DNA of 64,000 nt from an uncultured Shimia sp. (GCA_937897325.1 CALCOY010000071.1:29396-93395), one strand, 5' to 3'. Counted from the stretch's first letter, positions 37,630 to 47,389 are shown. Notes: generated from the sequence alone by a model not told the origin. Numbers and translations: made by a program.

Positions 37630-37980
37630 CGGGAAGATCGTAGTGGCGGGTTCCATGGCATCATCGGGGAGCTGCAAAAATCCGCGGCCTGCCTATCTCA
37701 TCCGCTGCTGGCAGAAGCCGTCTCCGGTCCGTTTGATTTTGATCCCGGTGATCTCTGCAAGGATGACGGGCGCACGCAGGCTTACCTAATGGTGCCGCCC
37801 GAGTTTCTGGAACTCTGGGCACCTGTCCTCAAAGCGATCTTTGTTGGCTGCATGGTGGAAAAATCCAAGCGACCAAACGCGCCGCGCCAGCTCTGGGTTC
37901 TGGATAAATGCGGGCAGCTCGGGCGCTTCCCGGTCATCCCCGAGATGTTTGCCTGTGGGGCGGGGATCTCCACTTGGTTT
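37630..37980 (+). pseudogene. VirD4/TraG coupling protein fragment (Walker B part)
   Basis: Internal part of a type IV secretion coupling ATPase. Plus-strand frame with FHGIIGELQKSAACLSHPLL, then AEAVSGPFDFDPGDL and AYLMVPPEFLELWAPVLKAI, and a Walker B-like LWVLDKCGQLGRFPVIPEMF. In intact proteins the motif reads LDE; here LDK, so the ATPase would be inactive. After FACGAGI the similarity is lost (STWFSQIV). Both ends are missing. The C-terminal part is found at 38688-38992 in the opposite direction. Confidence 0.75.
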
Positions 37981-38687
37981 TCCCAAATTGTTGCTTTGAG
38001 ACGCCCGTCTCGAAGGGTTTCAAGCGGTTGATTAGACGTGTTTGATCGTTCCATGGGTTTTCTTCTTTCTCATGGTTGGGGATTCAGTTTTCAGGAATGT
38101 CAGTCGTGCTTTTGCGGACTTAACTTCTGGTCTGCATCGCAAAAGAACGACATCGGACGATAACACAGGATTGATTTCCTTTTTAGATCAAAATTATTTT
38201 TTTATCAGCATATTAGCGATGTCTTATTTGTTTAGCCGTCATGATTTTTGCTTGGTGCAGACGGTTTTCCGGGTTGCGTTTTTTTGCGGAACCAATCCTC
38301 TTCAAAGAGCTTGCGACTGGGCGGTGCGAAAGACGGACACGGCGCCGGCAACACATGCCGCATTGTCTTCGGTTTGTGCCCATCGCTGTATTTGATGTCC
38401 CGGAACCGCTCGGGTGTTTCGTGCGAGATGATCTGCGCCGCCCGTGCGCCCGTGCGCTCTTGAACTCATACCTGGACAGCCCCGCATCGCGGTAAAAGCC
38501 GGGCATGATGGATGGCAATTCCCCCCCCGCCGTAGGTAGGCAAAGGACAGCGCCGAGTGATTGAATTTCGGGGCGTCGGTCATGCCGGGAAGCCTTCAAT
38601 GTACGACCACAGGCCATCGGCGTATTGCTGCAGGTGAGCGAATTGGTCTGGAGCAGTTTCGGTAATGACCTTACGCTCGCGCGTCCT
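37981..38687. other. Decayed element sequence between the two VirD4 pieces
   Basis: No intact gene. The minus strand has a small open frame (about 38302-38583) starting MTDAPKFNHSALSFAY, placed just after the VirD4 C-terminal piece as a following gene would be, but with frame changes (for example GFYRDAGLSRYEFKSARAHG is in another frame). The plus side near 38040-38240 is AT-rich. Confidence 0.5.
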
Positions 38688-38992
38688 TCAGTGGGTCTGA
38701 ACCTGCACAGAGTCCAGCGGCGGTGATAGGGGTTGGGATGAAAGCGCCCCGCCATCCAGTTCTGTGTCCAGTAGGGCTTGCGCCTGGCATAGAGTGACCC
38801 TGGAAGATCATCGCAGAGGATGTAGAGACCATCGCGCTCTGTGCGGGTGACCTCGTCAGGCGTCCTAAGTGCCCGGGCATGTTTACGCTTGAAGCGCGTT
38901 TCCTGCTCGATCTGGACGAGCTGCTGCGCCCCGGCGAATGGATCAGCCCCGCCAAGAACCCTACAGATCAGCTCCTGTTCCGCCGCAAGCTG
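38688..38992 (-). pseudogene. VirD4/TraG coupling protein C-terminal fragment, inverted
   Basis: Minus-strand reading CRVLGGADPFAGAQQLVQIE, then RALRTPDEVTRTERDGLYIL and PYWTQNWMAGRFHPNPYH, and, after a one-base frame change, PPLDSVQVQTH and a stop at 38688-38690. This is the C-terminal end of a TraG-type coupling protein as found in alphaproteobacterial conjugative elements. It runs opposite to the 37630-37980 piece, so the gene was split by an inversion or rearrangement. Confidence 0.7.
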
Positions 38993-39445
38993 TCCGCCGC
39001 CAGAGCCGCGTTTGCCGACATCTGGGACGTAAAGCTTGAGCGCGTCCAACAACAGGCCGCGCTTTACCAGGCGAAGATCAAGGAGAGCGACACGCAGGTT
39101 GAGACGCTGCCGGGTCGTCTTCTCGACGCCGAAACCAAAACAGTTGTCCAGGCCTACGAGGGAAGATTACCAGACTGGAGGAAGAAAAGCTTCTCCTATC
39201 CGAAAGAGCTGCGGGATCAGGCCGTCCGGTACGGCGCTTCCCACAGATGTTCGAGCTCGCCAGCGCGTTTCCTCTAAACCCTTGTAAAGTTTGGAAAAGT
39301 GGTCGCTGCGAGTTGCAGCGACTCGTGCTCAGGCTGACGTTTTCGAAGCGCTTGGCCGATGTCCGGGATCAGGGGTTTCGAACCCCGGAATTATCTTTTC
39401 CATTCAAAGCACTAGGGGGTAATTTCGGGGCTAGTTGTAAAATGG
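38985..39445 (+). pseudogene. Large serine recombinase C-terminal fragment, frameshifted
   Basis: Plus strand: RAAFADIWDVKLERVQQQAA, then QAKIKESDTQVETLPGRLLD and KTVVQAYEGR. After a frameshift near 39161-39166 it goes on as LEEEKLLLSERAAGSGRPV, MFELASAFPLNPCKVWKSGR and RTPELSFPFKALGGNF. This is the coiled-coil and C-terminal part of a resolvase-type recombinase with zinc-ribbon/recombinase domains; the catalytic N terminus is absent. The frame runs on into the antisense of tRNA-Ser, so the element abuts that tRNA. Confidence 0.75.
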
Positions 39446-39532
39446 CGGAGCGACAGGGATTCGAACCCTGGAGACGGTCTCCCGCCTACACACTTTCCAG
39501 GCGTGCGCCTTCGACCACTCGGCCACCGCTCC
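39443..39532 (-). tRNA. tRNA-Ser (anticodon GGA)
   Basis: Minus-strand class II tRNA of 90 nt including encoded CCA (39443-39445). Acceptor GGAGCG pairs with CGCTCC, D-arm GGCCGAGTGGTCGAAGGC, anticodon arm CACGC-CTGGAAA-GTGTG with anticodon GGA, a long variable arm (GGCGGGAGACCGTCTCC) and T-arm GGTTCGAATCC. A recombinase relic ends against its 3' side. Confidence 0.96.
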
Positions 39533-39584
39533 GTTCGGGCGGTGTAGCCCGGCCCCGCCTTTAAGTGCAAGCCTGAAATCCAGC

Positions 39585-41963
39585 TCAGCCCTCGCTTGGC
39601 TTGGGTTGGTGAGGCGTATCAACGAACGGTTCAGCTTTCTCGCCCATGTCCATACCCAAGGCTTCGGGGTTGCGCAACCAGACGTCGCGTTGCGCGAATG
39701 GTATCTCAATGCCCTCTTCCACAAAGCGCTCGGCTATCTGATGATTGATCTCGTTGCGCACGCTCAGGGACCAATTGACATCCCGCACGATCATCCGAAC
39801 CTCGAAGTCCAATGAACTGGCACCAAATCCAGCAAATAGGATCATGGGTGCGGGATTGGCCAAAACCATCGGATGCGCCTCGGCGATTTCACGCAGGATC
39901 TGGTCGATGCGGCGCGTATCCGAACCATAGGCGACCCCAATTGGTACGATGACCCGGCCAACCGTATTTCCTCGCGTGTAGTTCGTGACGGTTCCGCTGA
40001 CCAGATCCGCATTGGGCACAATGACGTCGGTGCGGTCAAAGGTTTCGATCCGTGTTGAGCGCACTGAGATGTCGCGTACATAACCCATCTGGCCACCAAC
40101 CTCGATCCAGTCGCCCTCGGAAATCGGGCGTTCTATCAGCAGAATGATGCCAGACACGAAGTTTGAGACGACGGTCTGAAGACCAAAACCGATACCGACT
40201 GAAAGCGCCCCTGCGACAATCGCAAGGTTTGAAAGGTCGATACCGGCCGAAGTGACGGCGATGATGGTCGACAGGAAGATACCTATATAACCAAGACCGG
40301 ATACGACCGCTGTCTGTCCACCCGAGTCAAGCCGTGTTTTCGGCAAAACAGAGGATTTCATCGACCCCTGAATGGTACGAGTCAGGAAGTAGCCAATGAT
40401 GAAGACGACAATCAACGTGAGCAGGCTTCCCGGGGAGATCGTCGTTTCACCGATTGAAAACCCCACACGAGCGCGCGCCCAAAGTTCGGTGAGGTCAGTG
40501 ACCCGCGCGCCCCATATGAGGGCGAGGAACGGCAGCGACAGGATAATCAGGGCAAAACCCAAAAGCGTCGGGATCAGGCCATCAGCCGTGGCGTCCCCGC
40601 GCGAGACAATGACGTAGAGACGGCGCACCACCTCTTGCAAGAGCGATACGATCCCGAACAGCGCAATCGACATCACCGTCGGGAAAATCAGCATCTCCGC
40701 GGCCGAGGCGTATCCAGCCGCCGCCAGAAGTGTTGCAAGCAGCGCAACGATCTTAAGTATTCGGCCTAGAAGACCAATCAGGCGAGTCCGATAATCGCTT
40801 TCAGCCGAAAGATTGGCCTTGGCCGGATCGTGGCGCCGGAGCAACTGCCCGATCCGGAATGTCATCAATGAGACGAAAACGATCAGGGGAAAGAAAAGGA
40901 CCGCCTGCGTTCCGGGGCTAAATCTGTCAAGGTCGCTCAATCGTTCGAACAAAAGCCCGACTGCGAAACAGATCCCCAGAAGCGTGGCATAGGCCCGCCC
41001 TTCGGAACGCCGATTGCTGTCCAGCCCAAGCGGCGTCTCGACCTCGTCTGCGATGGGAAAAATCCGACTGCCCAACCAGCGGACGAGGAAAACCGCTAAC
41101 CCCATCGGAACGAGGGCGCCCAGAATGACCTCGCCCCGAGGACCATAAAGCCCCGAGACGCGCGCGGCCGTAATCAGGGCGATCAATCCGGCAACGGGCA
41201 ACAGGATCTGGCCAAGAGAGACGACAAAGCCTGTCACACCGGATGCCCGGCTGTCTTCATAGCGCGCGATCCGCACAGCAAGCTTTTCCATCCAACCGCG
41301 AGATCGCACAACAAGGACGATGCCCAAAACGGCGAGCAGCAGGATGACAGGCAAGTTATCCTGCGCCACGGTGCGTTGATTGGGGTTGTTCCAAGCCGCG
41401 CGGACGTCTGCAATGCTGTCCCCGACCGAGTCATTCAGATCGGCCAGCGCCTGCGGCCAGAGCGTTGGGTTCAAGGGAATTGGTCCCGCATCCAGAAGCT
41501 TGTCGGCCTGACGTGTCCGTATGATGGTGTCAATTTCGGAAATGATGCCGTTTGCGCGCGAAAACGCCTCTTCTGCAGTGCGGCGGGGCGTAGTCAGGCG
41601 GTTGAGTTGTTCGTTCAGCTCGGCACGTCTTGCCGCAATCTCAGCCGCCTCGTCCTGACCTTCTTCAGGGGCTGGGCCCAAGGCGGCAATCTGTTCCCGA
41701 AGTGTGCCGATCCGGCTGTCATTGGCGTTTAGCTGCGCCTGGAACTGTGATCGCCAGCCATTGATCTCGGCCCGCAATCGCGAAAACGCCTCGTCTGATG
41801 CACTCGCGCGTTCAATGGCCGCCTCTGCCCGTGAGGCGACGTTTTCCCAAGCCTCGTAGTCAGGAGGTCCTGATTGCTGCTGTTGCTGCGCCACAACAGC
41901 TACCGGCGCAATGCCCGCGCAGACCAGTGTCAGCGCCAGCAAAAGAAGCCGAACAAGTGTCAT
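39585..41963 (-). CDS. MscS-type mechanosensitive channel with DUF3772 N-terminal domain (792 aa)
   Basis: Large MscK/YbdG-like channel. Signal peptide [20 protein letters not shown], a periplasmic coiled-coil DUF3772 region to about residue 180 (with [20 protein letters not shown]), eight or so extra helices, and the MscS pore and beta domain ([20 protein letters not shown] then [20 protein letters not shown]). Releases solutes at hypo-osmotic shock in the family. Starts at 41963, 1 base after the cysK stop, thus coupled to the trg-cysK operon. An in-frame start at 42008 inside cysK is less likely. Confidence 0.9.
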   Translation of the reverse strand: MTLVRLLLLALTLVCAGIAPVAVVAQQQQQSGPPDYEAWENVASRAEAAIERASASDEAFSRLRAEINGWRSQFQAQLNANDSRIGTLREQIAALGPAPEEGQDEAAEIAARRAELNEQLNRLTTPRRTAEEAFSRANGIISEIDTIIRTRQADKLLDAGPIPLNPTLWPQALADLNDSVGDSIADVRAAWNNPNQRTVAQDNLPVILLLAVLGIVLVVRSRGWMEKLAVRIARYEDSRASGVTGFVVSLGQILLPVAGLIALITAARVSGLYGPRGEVILGALVPMGLAVFLVRWLGSRIFPIADEVETPLGLDSNRRSEGRAYATLLGICFAVGLLFERLSDLDRFSPGTQAVLFFPLIVFVSLMTFRIGQLLRRHDPAKANLSAESDYRTRLIGLLGRILKIVALLATLLAAAGYASAAEMLIFPTVMSIALFGIVSLLQEVVRRLYVIVSRGDATADGLIPTLLGFALIILSLPFLALIWGARVTDLTELWARARVGFSIGETTISPGSLLTLIVVFIIGYFLTRTIQGSMKSSVLPKTRLDSGGQTAVVSGLGYIGIFLSTIIAVTSAGIDLSNLAIVAGALSVGIGFGLQTVVSNFVSGIILLIERPISEGDWIEVGGQMGYVRDISVRSTRIETFDRTDVIVPNADLVSGTVTNYTRGNTVGRVIVPIGVAYGSDTRRIDQILREIAEAHPMVLANPAPMILFAGFGASSLDFEVRMIVRDVNWSLSVRNEINHQIAERFVEEGIEIPFAQRDVWLRNPEALGMDMGEKAEPFVDTPHQPKPSEG

Positions 41964-41964
41964 A

Positions 41965-42999
41965 TTAGACGTCCTCGAACACACCCGGGATCGTCGACGG
42001 TGATGCACTCAGCCAGCTCGGCAGCGGCAAACCCTTCTCCTTAAGGAAATCCGGATTGAAGACTTTGGACTGATAACGTGTGCCGTAGTCGCAAAGGATC
42101 GTGACAATCGTATGCCCCGGCCCTAACGCCTTGGCCAATCTGATCGCACCGGCAATGTTCACGCCTGTCGATCCCCCCATGCACAAACCTTCATGCTGGA
42201 GCAGATCGAATATGATCGGCAGCGCCTCGCTGTCTGGAACATTGTAGCTAAAATCGGGCGTGAATCCTTCGAGATTGGCTGTGATACGCCCTTGCCCGAT
42301 CCCTTCGCTGATCGATGAACCGCTCGAGGTGAGTTCACCCGCCGTGTAATATGAATGCAGCGCCGCACCGTCAGGGTCGGCCAATCCGATCTTAACGCCC
42401 TTGGGCTGAAGCACTTGCGCCACACCGGCCAACGTCCCGCCCGAGCCGACGGCGCAAATGAAGCCGTCAACGTTGCCGCCTGTCTGTTCCCAGATTTCCG
42501 GCCCAGTTGTGTCGATATGGGCCTGGCGGTTGGCGACATTGTCGAACTGATTGGCCCAAATTGTGCCGTTCGGCTCTGTTCCGGCAAGCTGGTTGGCCAA
42601 GCGTTCCGAGTAATGAATATAGTTGTTTGGGTTGCGGTAGGGCGCCGCGGGCACTTGAACAAGCTCTGCGCCTGCGAGGCGCAGCATGTCCTTTTTCTCC
42701 TGACTTTGTGTTTCCGGGATGACGATAACCGTCTTGAAACCCATCGAAGCGCCAACAAGTGCGAGCCCTATTCCGGTATTGCCCGCAGTGCCCTCCACAA
42801 TCGTGCCGCCGGGTTTCAGATCGCCCCGTTTCACCGCATCCTTGATGATCGAAAGCGCAGCGCGGTCCTTGACTGATTGGCCGGGGTTCAGGAACTCTGC
42901 CTTACCCAGAATGTCGCATCCTGTTTCTTCGCTTGCCTTGCGCAGCTTGATCAACGGTGTTCTGCCAACGGCGTCAGCCAGATCAGAAGCAATGCGCAT
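41965..42999 (-). CDS. cysK: Cysteine synthase A (O-acetylserine sulfhydrylase, 344 aa)
   Basis: PLP enzyme making cysteine from O-acetylserine and sulfide. PLP lysine in NPGQSVKDRAALSIIKDAVK (SVKDR), substrate loop VEGTAGNTGIGLALVG, and the phosphate cup GSGGTLAGVAQVL. The ending MGGSTGVNIAGAIRLAK is typical. In Rhodobacter sphaeroides a cysK lies directly after trgAB and contributes to tellurite resistance; the same order is seen here. Slightly longer C terminus than E. coli CysK. Confidence 0.95.
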   Translation of the reverse strand: MRIASDLADAVGRTPLIKLRKASEETGCDILGKAEFLNPGQSVKDRAALSIIKDAVKRGDLKPGGTIVEGTAGNTGIGLALVGASMGFKTVIVIPETQSQEKKDMLRLAGAELVQVPAAPYRNPNNYIHYSERLANQLAGTEPNGTIWANQFDNVANRQAHIDTTGPEIWEQTGGNVDGFICAVGSGGTLAGVAQVLQPKGVKIGLADPDGAALHSYYTAGELTSSGSSISEGIGQGRITANLEGFTPDFSYNVPDSEALPIIFDLLQHEGLCMGGSTGVNIAGAIRLAKALGPGHTIVTILCDYGTRYQSKVFNPDFLKEKGLPLPSWLSASPSTIPGVFEDV

Positions 43000-43070
43000 G
43001 GTCGAGATCCTTCCCTAAAACTCTCCTTCGGGTGTAAAGGCCTGCGTGACAGACCTCAAGCGGCAGCCGC

Positions 43071-44177
43071 CTAGGAGACGGCACGCAGCCGGGCGCGATG
43101 ATGTGCAAGCCAATAGGTCAAAAGGGTCACGGGTGTATTGGCGGTTTGCCGATCCTCAGCCATGCTCAGAAGGTCATCGAAAGGCATTACATGGGCCCTA
43201 ATGTCTTCGCCTTCGGCGACTACGCCGCCCTCGCCCGCAGCCGTATCAGGCAGATCGCAAATGCCGACAAAGACGTGGAAGAAATCGGTCGATGCGCCCG
43301 GGGAAGCGTATCCTTCTGCAACCGGTTCAAGCTGCCGGAACGTCAGTCCGGCCTCTTCCATCGCCTCTCGGCGCGCAGTCTCGCGAGGTGTTTCGCCGGG
43401 GTCCACCAGACCTGCGACGGGCTCCATTTGCCACAGCACAGGATCCTGCCGCGCTAGCGGTCCCATGCGGATCTGCTCAACCAACAGCACCCGGTCCCGT
43501 TCGGGATCGTATGGCAACACGATCGCCGCGTCAGTGCCCACAAAGACCTCCCGCTCCACGAGTTCAGAAGTGCCTCCATCAAAGCGCTCATGCTTCAGCA
43601 GCACCCGGTCAAAAGCGAAGAAACCTGAATACTCGCGGGATCGTTCGATCAGCTCTAGGTTGCCCCGCATAACATTGGCGCCATGACGCCCCGATTGCGC
43701 CAGAAGACATGATGCAGCGCGGGCTCGAATTCGAGGAAATATCTTTGCCACATCGGCCGAGGATCTTTTGCCATGATATGACATGACCTCCTCTGCGGCA
43801 AAGCAAGTCAGTTCTGCCCATTGAGCGGTCCAAACCTCCAGCGACCAGATATCGTCATCCGCCTGCATATCGTCGGGCGGCATGTAGACATCAGCGACGT
43901 CCCCGTCTGTCAGAACGAAAGGTCTGAGCTCATAGCCAAATCCGCCCTCGTAATAACTCAGACGCTCAATGTCGGTTTCTGTCAGGCCGCTCACCTTGAC
44001 GCCCCGGCTTTGCCAGCCGGGTTGTGGGGTGATTATCGGGTATGCGCCATCAGGACCCGAGAGCGTTAAGTAGTCGGCCAATCCCACATCCTCAAATACC
44101 AGATCACCGACGGGGTGGCCCAGAACGATTTCAAGGAGTGGAAGATGGCGCAAAGTGCCGTAAAGGAAGAGACTCAT
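43071..44177 (-). CDS. trgB: TrgB-like fused gamma-glutamylcyclotransferase-like/NUDIX protein (368 aa)
   Basis: Two domains: an N-terminal AIG2/GGCT-like domain (FLYGTLRHLPLLEIVLG, YEGGFGYELRPFVLTDG, residues 1-140) and a C-terminal ADP-ribose pyrophosphatase-type NUDIX domain (about 190-350) with the box GLVDPGETPRETARREAMEE followed by AGL. It matches TrgB of the Rhodobacter tellurite locus. Start at 44177, 1 base after the trgA stop. The role in tellurite resistance may be indirect, through nucleotide or glutathione metabolism. Confidence 0.88.
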   Translation of the reverse strand: MSLFLYGTLRHLPLLEIVLGHPVGDLVFEDVGLADYLTLSGPDGAYPIITPQPGWQSRGVKVSGLTETDIERLSYYEGGFGYELRPFVLTDGDVADVYMPPDDMQADDDIWSLEVWTAQWAELTCFAAEEVMSYHGKRSSADVAKIFPRIRARAASCLLAQSGRHGANVMRGNLELIERSREYSGFFAFDRVLLKHERFDGGTSELVEREVFVGTDAAIVLPYDPERDRVLLVEQIRMGPLARQDPVLWQMEPVAGLVDPGETPRETARREAMEEAGLTFRQLEPVAEGYASPGASTDFFHVFVGICDLPDTAAGEGGVVAEGEDIRAHVMPFDDLLSMAEDRQTANTPVTLLTYWLAHHRARLRAVS

Positions 44178-44178
44178 C

Positions 44179-44631
44179 TCAGCGCCAGGTGCGCGATGCG
44201 CCCTCGGCCAAAAGTCCGGCGAGGATCCCCCCAAACGCCAACGATCCCAGAACCGGCACTGTCGCCATTAGAAAAAACCAATCGGCTCCAATTTCGAAGA
44301 TGGCGATCAGCGACTCAAAGGCGTTGTCAAAACGGTTGCGCATGGCAAGACGCACCATCTCGTTGCAGGCTTGAACGAACAAGCCCCAAAAGATGAGCAT
44401 GAACGCACCCGTGATGCCCATGTTTATCGCTGAAACAAGCCCCCTTCCGGCCCGAGAGCCGATGATTGTCCAGCCTACCAATGCACCTAAGCCGGCGTTG
44501 ATCCAGAAGAAATATCCGACATAGACTTCGGACTCGGCTTGCTCCTCCAGCAGAGGCACGATCATACCTGAAACCACAAAGCCGACGATGCCCAACACCA
44601 GCGCGGCCGTAAGACGTGCTGCGTCAGGCAT
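44179..44631 (-). CDS. trgA: TrgA family membrane protein (150 aa)
   Basis: Four helices: RLTAALVLGIVGFVVSGMIV, YFFWINAGLGALVGWTIIGS, INMGITGAFMLIFWGLFVQA, and a C-terminal ATVPVLGSLAFGGILAGLLA. The WTIIGSRAGRG stretch after the second helix and LAMRNRFDNAFESLIAIFE match TrgA, described with TrgB in R. sphaeroides as needed for high-level tellurite resistance. It is 26 bases after cfa and 1 base before trgB. Confidence 0.88.
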   Translation of the reverse strand: MPDAARLTAALVLGIVGFVVSGMIVPLLEEQAESEVYVGYFFWINAGLGALVGWTIIGSRAGRGLVSAINMGITGAFMLIFWGLFVQACNEMVRLAMRNRFDNAFESLIAIFEIGADWFFLMATVPVLGSLAFGGILAGLLAEGASRTWR

Positions 44632-44657
44632 GATCCCATCCGTTGTATATCATTGTT

Positions 44658-45866
44658 CTAGCCGGGTTTTCTGATCGTGATCTGCGTGACATCACAATTG
44701 GCACTATCGAAGGTCGCCGCGCAAGAGGTCAGATAAAAATTCCACATGCGGCGGAAGCGGTCATCAAATCCCATATCGGCGATCTGATCCCACTTCTCGT
44801 TGAATGTCTCATGCCAGCGACGCAAGGTCAGGTGATAGCTGGGCCCGAACTCAACGGATCTTTCAACAGCGAGGCCAGCCCGGACGATCTGTTCGCGCAA
44901 GGCTGACGGACTTGGCAGCATACCTCCCGGAAAGATGTATTTCTGAATGAAATCAACGCCGCGGCGATAGACCTGCCATCGGCGATCCTGAACAGTGATG
45001 ATCTGCAACGTGGCGTTCTTGCCAGGTTTCAACCGCTCGCGCAAAGTGCTGAAGTATGTCGGCCAATACCGCTCTCCCACGGCTTCGAACATCTCAATGC
45101 TCGCGATGCCATCGTAGCTGCCGCGCTCGTCCCGATAATCCTGCAGCTTCAAATCCACAAGATGTGAAAGTCCTGCACTTTCAATGCGCTGCCGGGCATA
45201 TTTAAACTGCTCTTCGCTGATGGTGAGGCCAGTCACCCGCAAGCCACGCTCTTTCGCGGCATATTCAGCAAACCCGCCCCAACCGCAGCCGATTTCAAGG
45301 ATATGATCGCCCGGTTGCGCACCCATCTGATCGACCATGCTCGCGTATTTGGCGATCTGTGCTTTTTCCATGCTTTCCTGACCTGTCTCGAAAAGCGCGG
45401 ACGAATAGGTCATCGTATCGTCAAGCCACAGCCCGTAGAATTCATTGCCCAGATCGTAATGGTGGCTGATGTTCTTTTTGGCCTGTGCCTTGTGGTTGCG
45501 TTGCAGCCAGAAGCGGAACTTCTCGAAACGCCTGACAAGGCCCATACCGGGAAATCCGTCATAGATGTCTTCGTTATCGGCATGGACGAGGTCCATGAAG
45601 GCTTGCAGGTCAGGCGTGCTCCACCATTCGTCGAGATACGCATCGCAAAAGCCGAGATCGCCCTCGCGGATCAATCGGGCAAATAGATCAGAATTGTGAA
45701 TGTGAAGCTCTGCGACAGGGCCAGGGTTCTTGCCCTGTGCTCGAAAGACCCTTCCATCCGGTAAGACAAAGTCGATCCGACCGTTGTTCATGTTATGCGT
45801 CATGGACATGACATGCGCAAAGTACCGTGGCAGATGCTTCTGCCCTTCCGTTGTGGTCAGGACCAT
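44658..45866 (-). CDS. cfa: Cyclopropane-fatty-acyl-phospholipid synthase (402 aa)
   Basis: SAM-dependent enzyme that adds a methylene to membrane phospholipid double bonds, protecting membranes from acid and singlet oxygen. N-terminal lipid-binding domain, then HHYDLGNEFYGLWLDDTMTY, the SAM motif EIGCGWGGFAEYAAKERGL and SIEMFEAVGERYWPTYF. C-terminal WHETFNEKWDQI is typical. It is 58 bases after the photolyase gene, the same pair as phrA-cfaA of R. sphaeroides. Confidence 0.95.
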   Translation of the reverse strand: MVLTTTEGQKHLPRYFAHVMSMTHNMNNGRIDFVLPDGRVFRAQGKNPGPVAELHIHNSDLFARLIREGDLGFCDAYLDEWWSTPDLQAFMDLVHADNEDIYDGFPGMGLVRRFEKFRFWLQRNHKAQAKKNISHHYDLGNEFYGLWLDDTMTYSSALFETGQESMEKAQIAKYASMVDQMGAQPGDHILEIGCGWGGFAEYAAKERGLRVTGLTISEEQFKYARQRIESAGLSHLVDLKLQDYRDERGSYDGIASIEMFEAVGERYWPTYFSTLRERLKPGKNATLQIITVQDRRWQVYRRGVDFIQKYIFPGGMLPSPSALREQIVRAGLAVERSVEFGPSYHLTLRRWHETFNEKWDQIADMGFDDRFRRMWNFYLTSCAATFDSANCDVTQITIRKPG

Positions 45867-45924
45867 CCCCGCTCCCCGTTTTGTATTATTGTAAAGCTAC
45901 GTTGACAGATCACCTGGCACAACA

Positions 45925-47343
45925 CTAGAAATCTCGGTTTTCGTAAGCACTTAGCGCCCGCTTGCGGCCTTCGTCGGCGGCAACAATCGGATCTGGATAT
46001 GCGTCCTGCGGCGTCATCCCCCAATGTCGCGGTATGGCTTCAAAGTACCTGAGCGCATCCTCATGCGGATTGGAATGCCCTTCCGCAATCCAGCGGCTGA
46101 CATACGCGCGTTGCTTGTCAAACTTGTCGAGCTGGGCGACCGGATTGAATACCCGGAAATAGGGTGTCGCGTCGGGGCCAGACCCGGCCGACCATTGCCA
46201 ACCCATGGCGTTAGAGGCCGGATCCCAGTCGATCAGGCAATCCTCAAACCAGTGGAGACCAATCTTCCAGTGCGTCATGAGGTGCTTGCACAAATAGCTT
46301 GCCACGATCATGCGCCCGCGGTTGTGCATCCGGCCTGTCACGTACATCTCGCGCATGGCGGCATCCACAAAGCGAATACCGGTGCGGCCCCTCTTCCAAG
46401 CCCAGACTTCAGCCTTTTGCGCGTCTTCGTTCCAGGGGAAATCGTCCCACGCCTCGCGCCAGTTGTCAGATACGATGTGGGGGGTGTGATGCATCAAGTG
46501 ATATGCGAATTCACGCCACACCAACTCCTTCAGAAAAACCTCGGCGCCGCTTTTACCCTCTTCAAGTGCTCGAACACCGGCATGCCAGCACTGATGCGGG
46601 CTGATCTCTCCAAGCGCCAGGTTTTCCGAAAGGTTTGAGGTGCGATCTTCGGAGGGAATGTCGCGCCCTTCGTTGTAAGTGGCCACTTTGTGCGCCATGA
46701 ACGCGTCCAGCCGGGTTGCTGCCGCCTCTTCCCCAAGCTGGACAAAAGGCCTTACGACCTGAGCGCCTCGGTTCATTCCAGCGCCAAGCGTCCAATCCTC
46801 TAGGGCGTCGCTTTCCGGCCATGTCTCAGGCGCCTGAATCGAGCCTGGCGTGCTAAGCGGAGCCTCAACATCCCGATCCTTCACGGACTTCCAGAACGGT
46901 GTGTACACCTTGTAGAAGCCACCCGATCCGGTTTCGACCGTCCAGGGTTCGAACATCAGATGCCCTCCAAAGCTGCGCGCGTCGATCCCTTCAGCCTTGA
47001 GCGTCTCCTTGACCTTGGTGTCGCGCGTGACTGCCACAGGATCGTATTGGCGCGTCCAATAAACTGCCCCTGCCCCGGTTTCCTGTGTCAGCTTGCGCAA
47101 AGCATCCAGCGCACCACCACGTCGCAGAATCAGACTGCTCCCCCTTTTGATGAGGCTTTCGGCCAGTGTCTCAACCCCAAGACCAAGGCGCCATTTCGAT
47201 GCAGCCCCATATCCGTCCACAAGATCGTCGCAGATGAAGACCGGAATAACGGGCGCGCCGGACTTGCAGGCTGCGGTCAGGGCGGGATGGTCCGACAGCC
47301 GCAAGTCACGGCGAAACCACATCAAAATCGGCTGACGGCTCAT
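45925..47343 (-). CDS. phrB: Deoxyribodipyrimidine photo-lyase (CPD photolyase, class I, 472 aa)
   Basis: FAD-containing, light-driven repair of pyrimidine dimers. N-terminal Rossmann antenna domain (MWFRRDLRLSDHPALTAACK), FAD-binding C-terminal domain with LGEISPHQCWHAGV, WREFAYHLMHHTP, RFVDAAMREMYVTGRMHNRG and WQWSAGSGPDATPYFRVFNP. It is preceded by a TGATCC-N18-TAAGG promoter, and AGAGG lies before the ATG. First gene of phr-cfa-trgA-trgB-cysK-mscS. Confidence 0.95.
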   Translation of the reverse strand: MSRQPILMWFRRDLRLSDHPALTAACKSGAPVIPVFICDDLVDGYGAASKWRLGLGVETLAESLIKRGSSLILRRGGALDALRKLTQETGAGAVYWTRQYDPVAVTRDTKVKETLKAEGIDARSFGGHLMFEPWTVETGSGGFYKVYTPFWKSVKDRDVEAPLSTPGSIQAPETWPESDALEDWTLGAGMNRGAQVVRPFVQLGEEAAATRLDAFMAHKVATYNEGRDIPSEDRTSNLSENLALGEISPHQCWHAGVRALEEGKSGAEVFLKELVWREFAYHLMHHTPHIVSDNWREAWDDFPWNEDAQKAEVWAWKRGRTGIRFVDAAMREMYVTGRMHNRGRMIVASYLCKHLMTHWKIGLHWFEDCLIDWDPASNAMGWQWSAGSGPDATPYFRVFNPVAQLDKFDKQRAYVSRWIAEGHSNPHEDALRYFEAIPRHWGMTPQDAYPDPIVAADEGRKRALSAYENRDF

Positions 47344-47360
47344 TTTGACCTCTTTTAACT

Positions 47361-47389
47361 CCTTACGTTCCGACGGGTGCGTCGGATCA
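47361..47389 (-). promoter_or_regulatory. phrB: RpoE/ChrR-type sigma-E promoter upstream of phr
   Basis: On the minus strand TGATCC (47384-47389), 18 bases, then TAAGG (47361-47365). This matches the promoter form used by the singlet-oxygen sigma factor RpoE of Rhodobacter (TGATC at -35, TAAG at -10, spacing near 18). The expected start of transcription is only about 10 bases before the phr ATG. Confidence 0.8.
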
